A program made the position numbers and the translations under genes. The notes under the pieces were generated by a model, which saw only the letters and a list, made by a program, of their open reading frames with translations, was not told the origin of the DNA and made no database searches. This document shows positions 46,741 through 56,904 of a DNA stretch of 64,000 bases, piece after piece; within the stretch, counting starts at the first letter, position 1, and each line of letters starts with the position of its first letter. The stretch lies in NCBI GenBank assembly GCA_029891345.1, contig CM057000.1:140352163-140416162 (forward strand). The letters run 5' to 3'. Source of the DNA: Dryococelus australis (Eukaryota > Arthropoda > Insecta > Phasmatodea > Phasmatidae).

Positions 46741-47640
46741 CCCCATGTTAACTTATGAGTATAGTTGGTTGTAATTTCCCAACCATTTAAGTTATAAATC
46801 TCAAATTCATAACATAGGCATCGATCACGACTAGGATAAGAGCCGTGATTTCAAATATGCCCCATATTAACTTATAACCATAGTTGGCTGTAATTTCCGA
46901 ACCATTTAAGTAAGCATTGTCAAATTCATAACATAGGCATCAACCATGACTAGGAGAGGGGTCGAGGTGTCAAATATGCCCCATGTTAACTTATAAGCAT
47001 AGTTGGCTGTAATTCCAGAACTGTTTAAATTATGTTTGTCAAATTCATAACATAGGCATCGGCCATGTATAGGAGAAGGGTCGTGGGGTCAAGTATGAAT
47101 GATGTCAACTTATAAGCATAGTTGGCTATAATTTCCGAACAATTTAATTTATAGTTGCCGAATTCATAACATAGGCATCCACCCGGACTAGGAGAAGAGT
47201 TGCAGGGTCAAATATGCCACATGCCAACTTATAAGCATAGGTGGCTGTAATTACCTAACCATTTAAGTTAGTGGCATCAAATCCATAACATAGATATCCT
47301 CGACTAGGATAAGGGTCGTGGGGTCAAGTATGGCATATGTAAGCATATAAGCATAGATGGTTGTAATTTGCGAACCATTTGAGTTATAGTTGTCAAATTC
47401 ATAACATATACATCCTCCACGACTAGGATAGGGGTCGCTGGGTCAAGTATGCCCTGTGTCTGTGTTCAAGCATAGTTGGGTGTAATTTCCGAACCATTTA
47501 AGTTATAGTTGGCAAATTCATAACATAGACATCTGCAATGACTAGGAGAGGGGTCGCAGGGACAAGTATGTGTCATGCCAACATATAAGCATAGTTGGCT
47601 ATAATTTTCGAACCATTTGAGTTATAGTCACTAACATGCA
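46741..47640 (+). repeat. Subterminal tandem repeat, ~118 bp x about 7.5
   Basis: The anchor ATTCATAACATAGGCATC recurs every 117-120 bp from about 46805 to 47518. Units contain CATGTTAACTTATAAGCATA, GTTGGCTGTAATTTCCGAAC and GACTAGGAGAAGGGTCG. Inverted equivalents lie at 59270-59765 and 58098-58330, so the array is part of the terminal inverted repeat. The frame is repeatedly closed, so it is not coding. Confidence 0.9.
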
Positions 47641-47682
47641 GAAGTAACAAAGGAGACACATGCACAGTTAAGAGCAATGATA

Positions 47683-47688
47683 TTTATT
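47683..47688 (-). terminator. AATAAA polyadenylation signal of the leftward gene block
   Basis: Minus-strand AATAAA lies about 190 bp beyond the end of the integrase frame, just inside the subterminal array. Position and strand fit the 3' end of a leftward transcription unit. Confidence 0.4.
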
Positions 47689-47869
47689 CTTAAAAAACCA
47701 GTACAGTGACAAGAAGCAGTACAGACATTACACAGTCATAAGTGATGATTTGGACACCCATTGGTTGAAGCAGGAATCGAACCCTAACCACTTCACCAGA
47801 ACCTGGTCGCCACATCTGCTGATCACTCGCTCCAGTAAATAGTCATGGGGATACTTCGTGACATTATTT

Positions 47870-48645
47870 TGCAGTCGTAGAAAGAACCGCTGATCTCTTG
47901 GCTGGTCATATAGGCAAGCATATAGGTATGTGGTGTAATGTCTCTCACCTTGGAGATGCAGAACACCTCGACACTCCAGTGAGGATAGTATGACTTATCA
48001 AATACACCTCTGCCTCTGGAGATACAGTCATAGTCGCCCACCTTGGCCCTCGGGTGTCGTGAGTCCGCCATCTTGGAATGCCTGTACAGTCTGCAGTAGA
48101 GAAGTGGCGTTGGCAGCAGTAATCTCAGATAGAAAAAGACCAGTCGTTCTATGCTTACGTACATTGTACTGAGTAAGCTGCTGAGGAAGCAGATCCAACC
48201 ACTCGTAACTACCCTGTGCTGAGAATGACTTCCGCATCAGGCCCTTAAGCATCTGGTTGAAATATTCGACGATCGAAGCCTTGAGGTCGCTGAAAGTAGA
48301 GTATTGATGAATCTTCTTAGCGGCCATTAGCGCATGGAATGCAGAGTTGTAAAACTCCTTTCCAATGTCAGTCTGGACGTTCTTTAGCACGACCATCTTG
48401 TCCAAACCCAATTTCATTGTGGCAGCAACATCGGCACCATGCTCCCGGCGCACAGGGAAAGCAAAAGCAGCCTTGGAGAAACAGTTGATAACCATCAGGA
48501 TGTAGCAAAAGCCCTTATTGACGTGTGCATAAGGAATAATTTCGACCAAGTCTGCCTGGAACAGATAATAAAGTCAGAAGAAAGCACCTTACACTTGGGG
48601 AAGTTCCGACGAGCAGGGCGATGCCACTCGGCGGCGATCTGTGCT
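47870..48645 (-). pseudogene. Polinton integrase (retroviral-type), frameshifted
   Basis: N-terminal block AEWHRPARRNFPKCKV (about 48630), then after a frameshift ADLVEIIPYAHVNKGFCYIL with the first catalytic Asp. QTDIGKEFYNSAF holds the second Asp, and FSDLKASIVEYFNQMLKG holds the Glu, followed by SYEWLDLLPQQLTQYNVRKH. Near 48060 the frame shifts again to the C-terminal SH3/chromodomain-like part (KVGDYDCISRGRGVFDKSYY and ISGSFYDCKIM). In life it would catalyse strand transfer of element ends with a 6-bp stagger. The catalytic DDE residues are all present. At least two frameshifts make this copy inactive unless the breaks are assembly errors. Confidence 0.85.
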
Positions 48646-48649
48646 TTCG

Positions 48650-49177
48650 ACAAAGTCACAGGTCAGACCCACTAACAGGATATGGCCGGCATCGCGGAGC
48701 TCTTCCAAGATATTCACTATTTCGTTCATGTGATACGTATTAACAGCTTGGCAGGATGCAATGAGGAGACGTAGATGGTACACAAGCACGTTCACGTCAT
48801 ACCAATACACATATTTCAACCAGTTACCACCATGAAGCTTCAGACCCGATCTGCTCACACCTATGTTCAGAAACAGATCTTCGATAATAGCAGATTTAGG
48901 GCGGGTCTCGTCCTTATGTGCATGACTGCTAGCATCATTGTTCACCAAATATGCATTTGTGAGCTGCAAAAACTGACGGTACTGTCGAAGCGCAGCACAG
49001 GAATAATCCCCAGGCACACATTTAATCAGTAGCTCATAGAGGCCAGGTGAGGCTTGCACGACGACGTCCCCTGCCTGGATGACATCGTTGGGCAGAAAGA
49101 AAAACTTGTTTGTTGCCGAGCAACCACTTCTTTACATGTCTGTACACACCATAAGTAGAATCATTTAGATGTGCCAT
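48650..49177 (-). pseudogene. Polinton-associated small protein upstream of integrase
   Basis: ATG at 49177 opens MAHLNDSTYGVYRHVKKWLL. Near 49107 a frameshift leads to FLPNDVIQAGDVVVQASPGL, then YELLIKCVPGDY, RQYRQFLQLTNAY, LKYVYWYDVNVLVYHLRLLI and NEIVNILEELRDAGH. The PGLxELLxK ... DVNxLVxxLRLLxAS ... NEIxxIxEELRxAG pattern is one I associate with a recurrent arthropod Polinton protein of unproven, possibly virion-related, function. It ends overlapping the integrase start. The gap to the next gene upstream is about 36 bp. Confidence 0.65.
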
Positions 49178-49213
49178 GTACAAAGTGAGATAGTGGCGAA
49201 GCACCATAGAGCA

Positions 49214-49501
49214 TTAATTTGTTCGCACATTCTTGTGTTTCAAAGATACCAGGTGCACATCATCTTCATTAGTGATCGCCTCCTCCTCCACTGCAGTCTT
49301 GTGTTTCGGTACGAAGCATGGCTCAGCCTTCAGAGGTGGGGGAACAGGTGGTGGTGGCTGCAGCGTGTCGAGCCGCGATGGTATTTGCTGGAAGACCTCC
49401 GACAATACCACATCACATTCCATGCGCTCCCTCTTGGCAGGCAGATACTTTTTGCAAACGCTCGCAACGACATTACACAGATCCTCTGTTAGGGTAGCCA
49501 T
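49214..49501 (-). CDS. Intact 95-codon ORF of unknown function
   Basis: ATG at 49501 (MATLTEDLCNVVASVCKKYL) to a stop at 49214. The middle carries a Pro-rich linker (QPPPPVPPPLK), and the C-terminal part is acidic then basic (AVEEEAITNEDD, SLKHKNVRTN). It sits 40 bp below the coiled-coil gene's stop and 36 bp above the next start, a viral-like packing that argues it is a real gene. It is the only gene of the block without a break. No family is recognised. The first 25 residues could form an amphipathic helix. Confidence 0.55.
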   Translation of the reverse strand: MATLTEDLCNVVASVCKKYLPAKRERMECDVVLSEVFQQIPSRLDTLQPPPPVPPPLKAEPCFVPKHKTAVEEEAITNEDDVHLVSLKHKNVRTN

Positions 49502-49541
49502 AGCACTGATACATACTGTCAAATGTACACAGTATATATAT

Positions 49542-50877
49542 CTAGTGGCGACGCTCTATCAACTTGGTAAAGCTGTCTTCCACTTTGCCAATGCGTCGTA
49601 TGACAGCACCCCGTACATGGTTGCAATGAGCCCACTTGTCCTCACTGACGCATATGTCAGATAGATAGTTTGAGAGCGTGCGACGTACAATGTCTTCCAA
49701 TGTCACAAACTGTACACTCAAAGTGTTGATGTGGGATGTGAGCTTCATGGAAATATCACCAATAATTCTGGTAGTCACCCCTGACATGAAAGTGCCGATC
49801 CGCGCATCCAGGGTGGCCACAGCTGTCTGCTGTGTACCCCCAGCAGTACGACGACCATTCAGTGTCGCAGAGAGATAGCCAAGTCGTGCCTTCACAGTGG
49901 AGAGCTTGGCCATGAGGTCGGGGTTCGTGACCATATCAGAGACGTGCTCTATCTGTGTACTCAGAGCAACCAGTTTGCTCGAACTGGCACTTACCACGAG
50001 CATGTAATCTTTCAGATTAGCACCGAGGACTTCCAGCACCCTGGTGTCAATATGAGAGCCCAGGTCATCCACCTTCTTCGCGACACCAGCAAGTGTACCG
50101 CCAAAACCACCAAGGTTCTACTCATCAGACGTGAGGATCGATATCTGTCTAGACAGTTGACCGGATGACATACCGACAGCATCGACATTCGAGTCCAGGT
50201 CAACCAGCTTCTAATTGAATGTTGCAAGCGCACCCTCAGTCTTGGAGGGTAAGCCACCGACCTGCACAACCACAACATCTAGTTTCGTCTTCATGGCTGC
50301 AAAGCCCGATTCCAGACTGGTCAGCTGTGTAGTCAAAGCAAGGGCCCTGTCGATTTTCACAGTCAGGTCGGTAAGGCCGCTGGTGGTAACTTGAGCACCC
50401 ACAACATCGAGTTTCTTCTCCAAAGTTTCAAGCTGTCAGCTGAGGGTAGTGGTAAGCTTTTCCATATCGGTAGAAGTCAACGAGCGAATCTGGGCCTCCA
50501 TCTTGGCAGACAGGGCATTCGTGTTGGTCAATATCCGCCCTTCTAAGACCCGGAGCACATCGCCGGAGGCGAAATCGGTGAGACTTGACACAGACAAGGT
50601 TAATATCCATACCAGTGACCAGTACATTGGTAGCATAAATGTGGTCCTCCAGGGTGGTCATCTTCGCACCCAAGCCGGATAGTTTGCACACATCGGCGGT
50701 CAATGTCTGTAAGCCAGTAGTCAACGTGTTGACAAGCTTCTCGCCCACACCGCTAACCTTTGGCTCCAAGACTACAAGCCAAGACACATCGGACTTGAGC
50801 GAGAGAAGATGAGACTCGGTGGTCTGTAGAGGTTCTATAGCCATTGAAGTAACACTGCGGACAAAGGACACGCTCAC
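49542..50877 (-). pseudogene. Long coiled-coil, fibre-like protein
   Basis: From about 50877 leftward the minus strand encodes heptad-like repeats rich in L, V, T, S and D: HLLSLKSDVSWL, TGLQTLTADVCKLSGLG, DVLRVLEGRILT, TQLTSLESGFAAMKTKLD and VDDLGSHIDTRVLEVLGAN. It ends at IERRH and a stop at 49542. The sense changes frame near 50575, and at least three in-frame stops (about 50434, 50212 and 50117) interrupt it. Repeated L-x2-L-x3-L spacing suggests a trimeric fibre or rod. A receptor-binding or structural role is inference only. Confidence 0.6.
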
Positions 50878-51130
50878 CCCATCGCCATCATGTTTACGTC
50901 CCCCGAGATGCTAGGCCTGCTTCCCAGCAAAACTGCAGTTCCCATCATTAGTATACATAATACAAATGTCCGGCGCACACTTCAAGCCACTATGCCCGTA
51001 CTTGGACATGTCATAGCTCATAGTTCACCAGTGCACGATAATGAACTGATCGAAGCCACATCGAAACCGGCCCTTATGAGGTGTAAAGTCCTTGACGATG
51101 GCAAGAAATCCATGTAGGTCGTGCCAGCAA
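50878..51130 (-). pseudogene. Coding-like, Cys-containing remnant upstream of the coiled-coil frame
   Basis: In frame with the coiled-coil start, the minus strand reads HGFLAIVKDFTPHKGRFRCG, TMSYDMSKYGHSGLKCAPDI and TNDGNCSFAGKQA, separated by two stops. It could be the N-terminal domain of the same protein or a separate gene. Not recognised. Confidence 0.4.
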
Positions 51131-51239
51131 CATGAGCACATATTTAAAAACTATCGAAAGTCATATCGGTGTTCACATGATCGGAGTACACATGACAGAG
51201 ATTCAGGTCATCCATACGAAACAGAATGAAGAAATTGGC

Positions 51240-52160
51240 ATTGTCACACAGAAGTTGCTTCGGCATACGGGAGTTCATCTGACAGAGTTAAATCATGTCC
51301 ATGGCGATGGGGGTGGGAGAGTGGTGTTACAGATGGCCCGTCTTCAACCATTGAATCTATCTTCATACTGCAGCAGTATGCTCTATCGCAGTGGTAAGAT
51401 TGATACTTCACTGCTTGTAGCGATTCTTCAGGGCCTATTGCTGTTGCTGATGCTGATGGTGTTACAGATGGTAAGTCTTCAACAAATGATATCATCTTCA
51501 TATTGTAGCAAAGTACACGATCGCACTAGATTAATGTAGTCGTAACTGTCTGCTTGCCACCACCATGCTTGCTGGCGAAATTACATATGTTTTACATGAT
51601 GCTCGCTTGTATACTATTCACAACACATAACAGTTTGCATTGCCCATCTCAGGTTGTCTCAGTAGATGACTGTGTGGTTGTTGTTGGACTGAAAATATGT
51701 TACCTTATCCAGTCGTTCGATGTATAGCCTGCGAAGTTGTCAATTAGACCTCTTAACTTCTTTACTTTCGTTCATCTTACATGCACAACTTAGTCCTTAT
51801 TCGAGCAATTCCAGCTGTGAACATGCTGGCCACTCTGATTCGGGTATACTGCACAGCATTTAACACATGGGTAAGTCTTGTAGATAGTGGCATATGGATA
51901 GTTACTCTCTTCATGACATCTGGCATCGGCGTGCTTAGCGAATGTCTTGCCACAATACTTGCACTCACTTCTCGATGAAAGTCAAACATTTCCTTTACAT
52001 GTCTTGTTATGTCTAGATTGGTTATCGCTGCGGGTAAGCACTACATCGCACTTATCACAGTGAAACGACCTGTATGCTGGTCTTAACAGGCAATGACTAT
52101 TTTCATGTCTGTGTGCATTACACCTATGGCTAAAAGTATTTCCACACTAATAACATTCAT
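51240..52160 (-). pseudogene. Zinc-finger module, tandem copy 1
   Basis: Minus strand from about 52150: a finger remnant (CGNTFSHRCNAHRHENSHC with a stop beside the first Cys), FHCDKCDVVLTRSDNQSRHN, then ECKYCGKTFAKHADARCHEE after a stop, and YPCVKCCAVYPNQSGQHVH, ending NKD and a stop at about 51780. Further left (51244-51501) is a duplicated acidic segment, ESMVEDLPSVTP-like with PEESLxAxxYxxYHCD. Fingers are C2H2/C2HC with an unusual A-x-RC-H ending. At least two stops are present. A DNA- or RNA-binding role is inferred from family. Confidence 0.6.
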
Positions 52161-52199
52161 AATGAAATGCTTGCGGCGACTCTTCAGGACCCATTGGTG

Positions 52200-53180
52200 A
52201 TATCTATGCTGGTGGTTTTATAGATGGCAAGTTTTCAACCATTGATTCCATGTTCATATGGCAGCTGAGTATGCAATCGCAGTGGTAACATAGATACCGC
52301 AATGCTTCTAACGACTCTTCAGGGTACCTTGCTGTTGCCGATGTTGGCCGTGTTACAGGTGACAAGTCTTCAACCATTGATTCCGTCTTCATGTTGTAGC
52401 AGAGTACACGATCGTAGTAGATAAATGATGTTGTAATGATCCACTTTCCACCACACTCACTGACGAACTGACGTCTGTTTACATTATGTACGCCTATAAA
52501 TACTGATCACATGGTATGCTAATGCTAGTTTGCGTTGGCCGTCTCGGCTTGTCTCAGTGGATGACTGCTGGCTGTGTGATGCAAACATCGGTATGGTTGC
52601 TGGTCTGAAATATGTTATCTTATCCGATCGTTCGCTGTCTAGTCTGCGAGGTTGGCAATTCGACCGCTCAACCTCTTTATGTCCATTCATCTGCATGTTC
52701 AACTTAGTCTACATTCGAGTAATTCCTGCTGTGAGCAATCAAGGCACACTTATTTGAATTTACAGCATTGCAATTAACACATGTGTAGGTGTTGTGGTTG
52801 ATTGCAAAATGAGCATTTACTATCTTAATTATATTTGCCACTGGTGCGGTTAGCGAATGTATTGCTAATATACACACAGTCGCTTCCTGATAAACGACGA
52901 ACATTTCCTTTGCACTTCTTGTTATGTCTGTACAGTTTATCACTATGGGTAAACACATCATCGTAGTTATCACAGTCTTGTATGTTGGGCTGAACAACCA
53001 ATAGTAACTTTAATGTCGTCGTGTACGTGCATATGTCCGAAGGTCTTCTTTAGGCATGCTATCACTACGGGCGAACGAGACGTCGTGTATTACTGTATTT
53101 ACTAAAGGTATTTTTGGGGTTGTTAGCGAATATCTTGTTGCAATACTTCCACTCACTTCCCGGCGAATGACATACATTGC
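52200..53180 (-). pseudogene. Zinc-finger module, tandem copy 2 plus partial third
   Basis: Offset by about 890-915 bp from copy 1 and alignable over nearly the whole unit, including non-coding parts. Recognisable pieces are DCDNYDDVFTHSDKLYRHNK, then a frame change to YTCVNCNAVNSNKCALIAHS ending NVD and a stop, mirroring copy 1. The acidic repeat ESMVEDLSPVT/ESMVENLPSI lies at 52204-52392. A third partial finger (EWKYCNKIFANN and VSFARSDSMPKEDL) lies at 53040-53180. All are decayed. Confidence 0.6.
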
Positions 53181-53373
53181 CTATTCACTGCAGGCAAACA
53201 TGCAACGACTACTTTTTTAACCTGTGAAATAATTGGATTCTATGGGAATTGAACCTATGTTACCTTATTTTCAAGGATTATGTAATGTCTCCACGCCCAT
53301 CAGAGTACATGTATTAGTCCATTTCAACGGCACATGTAACAAGTGTGTATGGTTTGTCAAGGGTTGTGGTGAT

Positions 53374-54798
53374 CAGTGGTGATGCGTGCTATAATTTCAT
53401 AGGCAAGTTACTGTGTGGAGGGGACAGTAGTGGTTTTGGTGTCCCCAATAAACGGGGAGGGGGGTCTGGGGGTCCTCCCCTAGGAAAATTTGGATTTCAA
53501 GGTGAAAAATGGTGCCATTTAAACATTTTTTCGTACGTAAATGTAAACTACATCGCTTGTAAAAATATCAATAATGTTTAAGATAAAATTTGCCCGAGTG
53601 AAAAATATTGCAAAGATACCTTCATAAAACCCGGAACCTTGTCCAATTAAAGCAATTCAAGCAAGTAACTCAACATAATTGCCACAGTTTTCTGATTCTT
53701 GTGTCTCATCATGACAATGGAAAGGCAGTTCCTGTACACCCAAGAAAAAAACAACATCTATTAAACGCTTCAAAATGTCTCGGTTTCTTTTAACTATTTC
53801 GTTGTGTCGTTGTGTGCTTAATTGTTTGGATCTATATAAACCAAAGTCAACTCTATTTTTACCAAATTCATTGAGGGACAAAAACGAATTTATGTGAACT
53901 TCAGAATGCTTGTATTTTAGAATAGCATTGCACAGATTGTTAAGGTCGCAATACCTAGTAGCAGTCCACGTGTTAACATATTTTGAAAACAATAAAAATT
54001 GGCAGCAAAACAGTTTGTTTAGGTTGTTACATCCAACTAACCACGAGTGTTTCTGATAAATATTTTTTTTTTTTTGGAAATTACATACAAAATTACCTTT
54101 CTTGCATGGTTTCGTGATCGTAAGTTCAGATGTCAGCCTACCCTCTGTTATGATGTCACATCTTTCCTGAAAAGTGAAAGCATGGCTGGAAAAATTGCTT
54201 CACTCATAATCCACACACACACACACACCATATTTACATCCATACGTTTCTGTAGCACTCATTCTATCTACTCGGTTCTCAGTCTCACACAGTAATTTTA
54301 TCATTTTTATGTAGGGTATACATCGCGTAAGAATATGTGTAGCATTCTCAGCACCAAAACTAAATTAAATAAAAACAATACAATTCGCGTTGTGCGCCCG
54401 AACTTGCCCAGGCATCGATCTAGTTACTGTAAATTACACCACCCCAACTGCCTAAGGCTAGGCCAGCTTCGGCTATGTCTGCTTCAGTTCGGCGAAGAAA
54501 GCACTACCATCGTAGCTTCTAACGCAGGTTGCCCCCCTCCGTCGGCCGGGAAATCATTGCGACCACCTACCTGCTAAAAGCATTACTTACAGAGCTTCCA
54601 AAAATCTTGGTTTTGCTAGCCATCACCTTATAATGTATAGTAGTGTTTCCTGAGTAGAATTTGTACGACATGAGTGAAAATTTACCTTAAAGTAGGATAA
54701 ATATAAGATAGAATTTAATATTTATTTTAAATATAACATTGTCAGGAAACTGTCTGGCAAACACTGCTTGCCTTGCTTGCCCTAACGAGACACCACTG
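53374..54798 (-). mobile_element. hAT element inserted in the Maverick, perfect 8-bp TSD
   Basis: Flanked by identical GTGGTGAT at 53366-53373 and 54799-54806. The left end CAGTGGTGATGCG and the reverse-complemented right end CAGTGGTGTCTCG give short inverted repeats with the CAGTG start typical of hAT. It contains only a fragment of a transposase, so it is an internally deleted copy. It also carries a GGGGAGGGGGGTCTGG patch. Confidence 0.85.
53657..53992 (-). pseudogene. hAT transposase fragment (ZMYM1/DUF4371 type)
   Basis: Minus-strand frame with QLSTQRHNEIVKRNRDILKR, LIDVVFFLGVQELPFHCHDE and NCGNYVELLA. This is the hallmark block just before the RNase-H core in arthropod hAT transposases related to zinc-finger MYM-type 1 proteins. 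The zinc finger N-terminus and the catalytic core are missing. Open for 111 codons, but only a fragment. Confidence 0.8.
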
Positions 54799-56109
54799 GT
54801 GGTGATGTACTCATAGTACTTTCAGGTGTCGAGTTGCTTTCTAGGTTGGTAATGTATACCATGTGAGGAAAGGCGATATGGGTCATTGTAGTTCTGCTTC
54901 CAGTGAGTTCGCGACGACCGCTACAAGATGTGCTCCCGACATACAGGTCTTCACTCCTACACCAGTTAAGGTAAATCTCTGTTCTTTATGTTTTTTTGCA
55001 CCTTCTAAAACCTGAGTACATACATATGTAGTTGAAATGTGTGTTGTGCTACCTCCTTACTCGTCATTAGAAGGTTTGTATATTTTGTCTCGAGCAATTT
55101 GTGGCTAATTCGTTTCGTTATCAGCTCACAGTTCTAGCATTATAAATTGTCCATACACAAAATATGTACATGTACTATTTGCAGTTCTTGCCCCAGCATG
55201 TAGCGGTGACATTTTTCATGCATGACTAATGGTTTACATGTATGAGTATGATGTATCATATGTACATACTGTTCTGGCACTAGGTACTGTATAAATGAAT
55301 TCCTTTCGTAAAAAGGGTCTGGGGGGGGGGGAGCATCAATGTGTGACTCGACTGGTCTACCACCCTGGCATATATATATATCAAGACTAGTGTTATTTAC
55401 CATCCTTCCACTTGCCTGCACGGCACTCTCGCTGTTGGTCGACTGCTTGAGGTAACCTTACAGATTCTCACGTTGCTCGTGTGGTAGTTCGGATGTGTTC
55501 TGCTGCTAGTGTTGGTCGGTTTAGTTTCACTCGGTCCGTACGGAATATGTTCTACCGAGGACGGTCTGGTCATGTATAGCATCGGTGATGGCTGGGCGAA
55601 CATATGTGCGATATAGTATGACTGTTCTTCATTACATGCACTGAGATCTCGGTACACGACGACGAACCTCGAGTGCTGTAGGTGCAGGCCGGTCCCCAGT
55701 GGTGGGGGGTACAGACTAGCTGCACGAGCCTTGAAGGAGCGAGTGTATGTTCGAGAGAGAGTATGACTATGAGTGCAGTGTATGACTATCTGTAGAGGAG
55801 GGATTTAAAAAAAGTGCTTGGTGCACGGCATTTACCCAGGTTAACGGTGACATATGAACTGTCTGTAATAGTTATTATGTCACGCAGATTGAAGGTCCAG
55901 CGGCTGACCTTTCCCCCGCACCGCCTCCCGCAGTGCGCTGTGCTGTTTTCTCAACAGTGACACTGGTACACTGCCGGCACACTCAGCACAAAGGCAGGCG
56001 TGGGAGGAGTGTATGAGAGATGCTTGAAATACACACTTGCAGTGTGTTTGAAATAGACGTTTTTACAATGAAACTGGTAAGGCTGTCTGCTGTATTTAAC
56101 CCAGAGTGT

Positions 56110-56700
56110 TAATTACTTACACGATGATTAATGTAAACATATTTTATTTCACATCGTGTGAGATGATTTTCTTTAGGGAGGCTATCATTGCAGGAGGTGT
56201 CGTGCATTATTAAAGGTATTTCCACAACTGGTATCGTTGATATTGTAATACCTGCCAGGGCTCCTTGCTCTTGACGGTACAGGAGGTAGTCATTTTTGTT
56301 TATAGCTATATTTCCTTCCATGCACTCTACTGGACTACTGGGGTGAGCAAGTAGCTCTCTGTACAGACCTGGGTTCGAGACTTGTTACTATGGGTACACA
56401 ACATCGCAGTTATCATAGTAGAATGGCTGGGCTGATGGACAGAACTGTTTAAGTGCATACATTAAAGGTCCGGGGAGGGCCGACTGCTCTTAATTTCAAA
56501 TACGTGATACATACATTGAATGTTCGGGCAGAGTATGACTGCTCGTAATTGCAAAGGCTTGGTACATGCATTGAAGGTTCGGGCAGAGCCGGCAAAGTAT
56601 GGCTGCTTGTAACTGTAGACCCTGTAATTGCAACGGTTCGGTACATGAGTGCAGGTTGGATATGGAGTATGACTGTCATGGCCGCTACATGTTCGTCTTC
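56110..56700 (-). repeat. Zinc-finger relics and short ~60-bp direct repeats
   Basis: 56140-56240 aligns with the third finger copy at 53040-53110 (TTTCTTTAGG...GTCGTG.ATTA...AAAGGTATTT). Near 56400 the minus strand reads FYYDNCDVVYP, matching FHCDKCDVVLT of copy 1. From 56460 to 56640 a unit with CATTGAAGGTTCGGGCAGAG and ATGACTGCTCGTAATTGCAA recurs about three times. Confidence 0.45.
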
Positions 56701-56819
56701 ATGTGCAGTGGGACCGACGACGAATGATTGTCTGCAGGCGTGTCAGCATGCAAGCTCAACGGGAATCGAACCTGCGATAGCTTATTTATTCAAGTAGGGT
56801 ACAGAAAAACAAAGAATGC

Positions 56820-56904
56820 ATCAGGTGTGGGGATTCGACCCCACGCTCCCTTTTACTGGAACCAAGGCTTATATCAGATGTCTTAGGCAGCTCGGACAAC
56901 CTGT
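56820..56904 (-). other. tRNA(Leu)-like relic
   Basis: An 85-nt minus-strand segment has a perfect T-arm (GTGGGGTCGAATCCCCAC), a D-arm with TGTC/GACA pairing around CGAGCTGCCTAA, a long variable arm (TTCC...GGGA) and about 5 of 7 acceptor pairs. This is a class II, leucine-like layout. The anticodon stem cannot be paired, so it is a pseudo-tRNA or polymerase III promoter relic rather than a working tRNA. Confidence 0.35.

Noticed and set aside
47760..47830. Possible tRNA gene on the minus strand (B-box GGGTTCGATTCC)
   Set aside because: T-stem and acceptor stem do not pair properly. At best a SINE-head relic inside the Maverick.
51132..51539. 135-codon plus-strand frame
   Set aside because: It is antisense to the acidic repeat segment upstream of the zinc-finger modules. 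The duplicate at 52.2 kb does not keep the plus-strand frame open.
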